Assembly (NCBI GenBank): GCA_014529385.2
Contig: CM043953.1
Coordinates: forward strand, 109,748,549 to 109,812,548
Length of the DNA stretch: 64,000 nucleotides
Origin: Adiantum capillus-veneris
Lineage: Eukaryota; Streptophyta; Polypodiopsida; Polypodiales; Pteridaceae
Reading direction: 5' to 3'
The notes beneath the pieces were generated by a model. The model ran no database searches. It saw only the letters and a list, made by a program, of their open reading frames with translations, and had not been told where the DNA came from. The position numbers were made by a program, and so were the translations under genes. This document shows positions 63,441 through 64,000 of this stretch, one piece after another (within the stretch, counting starts at the first letter, position 1; each line of letters begins with the position of its first letter).

Positions 63441-63534
63441 AAGTGAAGGTGGTGAAGGTTAATGAAAGTTAAAGATAAAGTGAAGGTTAATGAAACTGGT
63501 GGAAGTTAATGAAAGATGTGAAGGTTAATGAAAG
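63441..63534. repeat. Short repeats upstream of the transposase gene
   Basis: GTGAAGGTTAATGAAA occurs at 63452-63467, 63480-63495 and 63518-63533, with a variant (GGTGGAAGTTAATGAAA) at 63498-63514. They lie 75-160 bases upstream of the predicted ATG. They may be promoter elements or subterminal transposase sites. Confidence 0.7.
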
Positions 63535-63743
63535 TGAAAGATTGGTAGATAGACGAAAAGACAGTTGCATAAGATCTTGTGACGGCTCAAAGAATAATGA
63601 AAATCATAATTGAAGAAGTGCATTTAATATATGACGGTTGTGAATGTATGTGCAGTGGAATATGTCATCAAATTTGAGGGGCCATTTAATTTCTAAATGG
63701 TGGTTCAAAGACTGCATTTAATGCAGTCTAATAGTGTCTCCAT

Positions 63744-63805
<62 letters not shown>

Positions 63806-64000
63806 ATTGTGTGAGTGTGTGTATAAAAAACATAACATTCTATATGACTGACTTTGTATAAAAAACGTAGCAATTTTTTTAGCTAAGTTATATATATGAT
63901 TCCATCTTGCCATTTTATATCTATGTGTGTGTGTTTTTGGTAGTGTGTATATATAATTATTTTAGTTAAGTTATATACATTACTGTGCGTGTGTATAAAT
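63535..64000. other. Window end with GT microsatellite
   Basis: GT repeat at about 63748-63796 followed by TATATA and more GTGTGTAT runs. Nothing else recognised. Confidence 0.6.

Overview
The window is repeat-dominated nuclear DNA of a land plant with a large, retrotransposon-rich genome. This rests on Ty3/Gypsy elements with tRNA-Asp-like or TGGTGCC-type primer sites, plant-type LINE ORF1 (DUF4283-like plus zinc knuckle), a MULE transposase with a SWIM finger, hAT traces and long GT/GA microsatellites. A non-seed plant such as a fern, lycophyte or moss is my guess from the unfamiliar element families; the sequence does not prove it. No rRNA, tRNA, organellar gene or CRISPR array was seen. 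Layout: 1-5.65 kb is the decayed 3' third of a large Ty3/Gypsy element whose LTR seems to run into a second primer site and leader, with a 249-bp hAT-type MITE inside it. 6.2-6.4 kb is a relic of a Penelope-like reverse transcriptase gene. 6.39-11.32 kb is bounded by two 347-bp direct repeats and holds a broken minus-strand gene that looks captured. 11.3-13.7 kb is low-complexity DNA. 13.7-27.9 kb is a LINE graveyard in both orientations with a BED-finger remnant, local duplications and two long poly-G runs. 28.5-55.0 kb is a nested pair of LTR retrotransposons. 55.0-58.6 kb carries a retropepsin remnant and a decayed Penelope-like RT gene on the minus strand. 59.95-63.4 kb is the one gene whose reading frame looks intact: a five-exon MULE-type transposase on the minus strand. 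The nested pair: an outer element of about 7.4 kb (LTRs 28515-29542 and 53992-55018), Tat-like because it has a second RNase H, was split between protease and RT by an inner element of about 19.06 kb (LTRs 31738-32691 and 49862-50796, perfect 5-bp target duplication GTATC). The inner element is the most interesting object here. It has a gag-PR-RT-RNase H-integrase region, a second aspartic-protease-like ORF after the integrase, a repeated integrase zinc-finger module, and a separate downstream unit coding a protein of about 1,090 codons, partly coiled coil, of unknown function. Both coding units are preceded by noncoding DNA carrying a 22-bp perfect CG-centred palindrome at spacings of about 284 and 124-135 bp. 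Both end with stop codon, inverted repeat, polypurine tract. The diverged relic at 1-5.65 kb keeps the same plan, but its palindrome has a different sequence and its pre-polypurine hairpin has changed in a compensatory way. This points to selection on the symmetry itself, and to a two-unit retrotransposon family that I cannot match to anything I know. All assignments come from reading the sequence; no database search was run.
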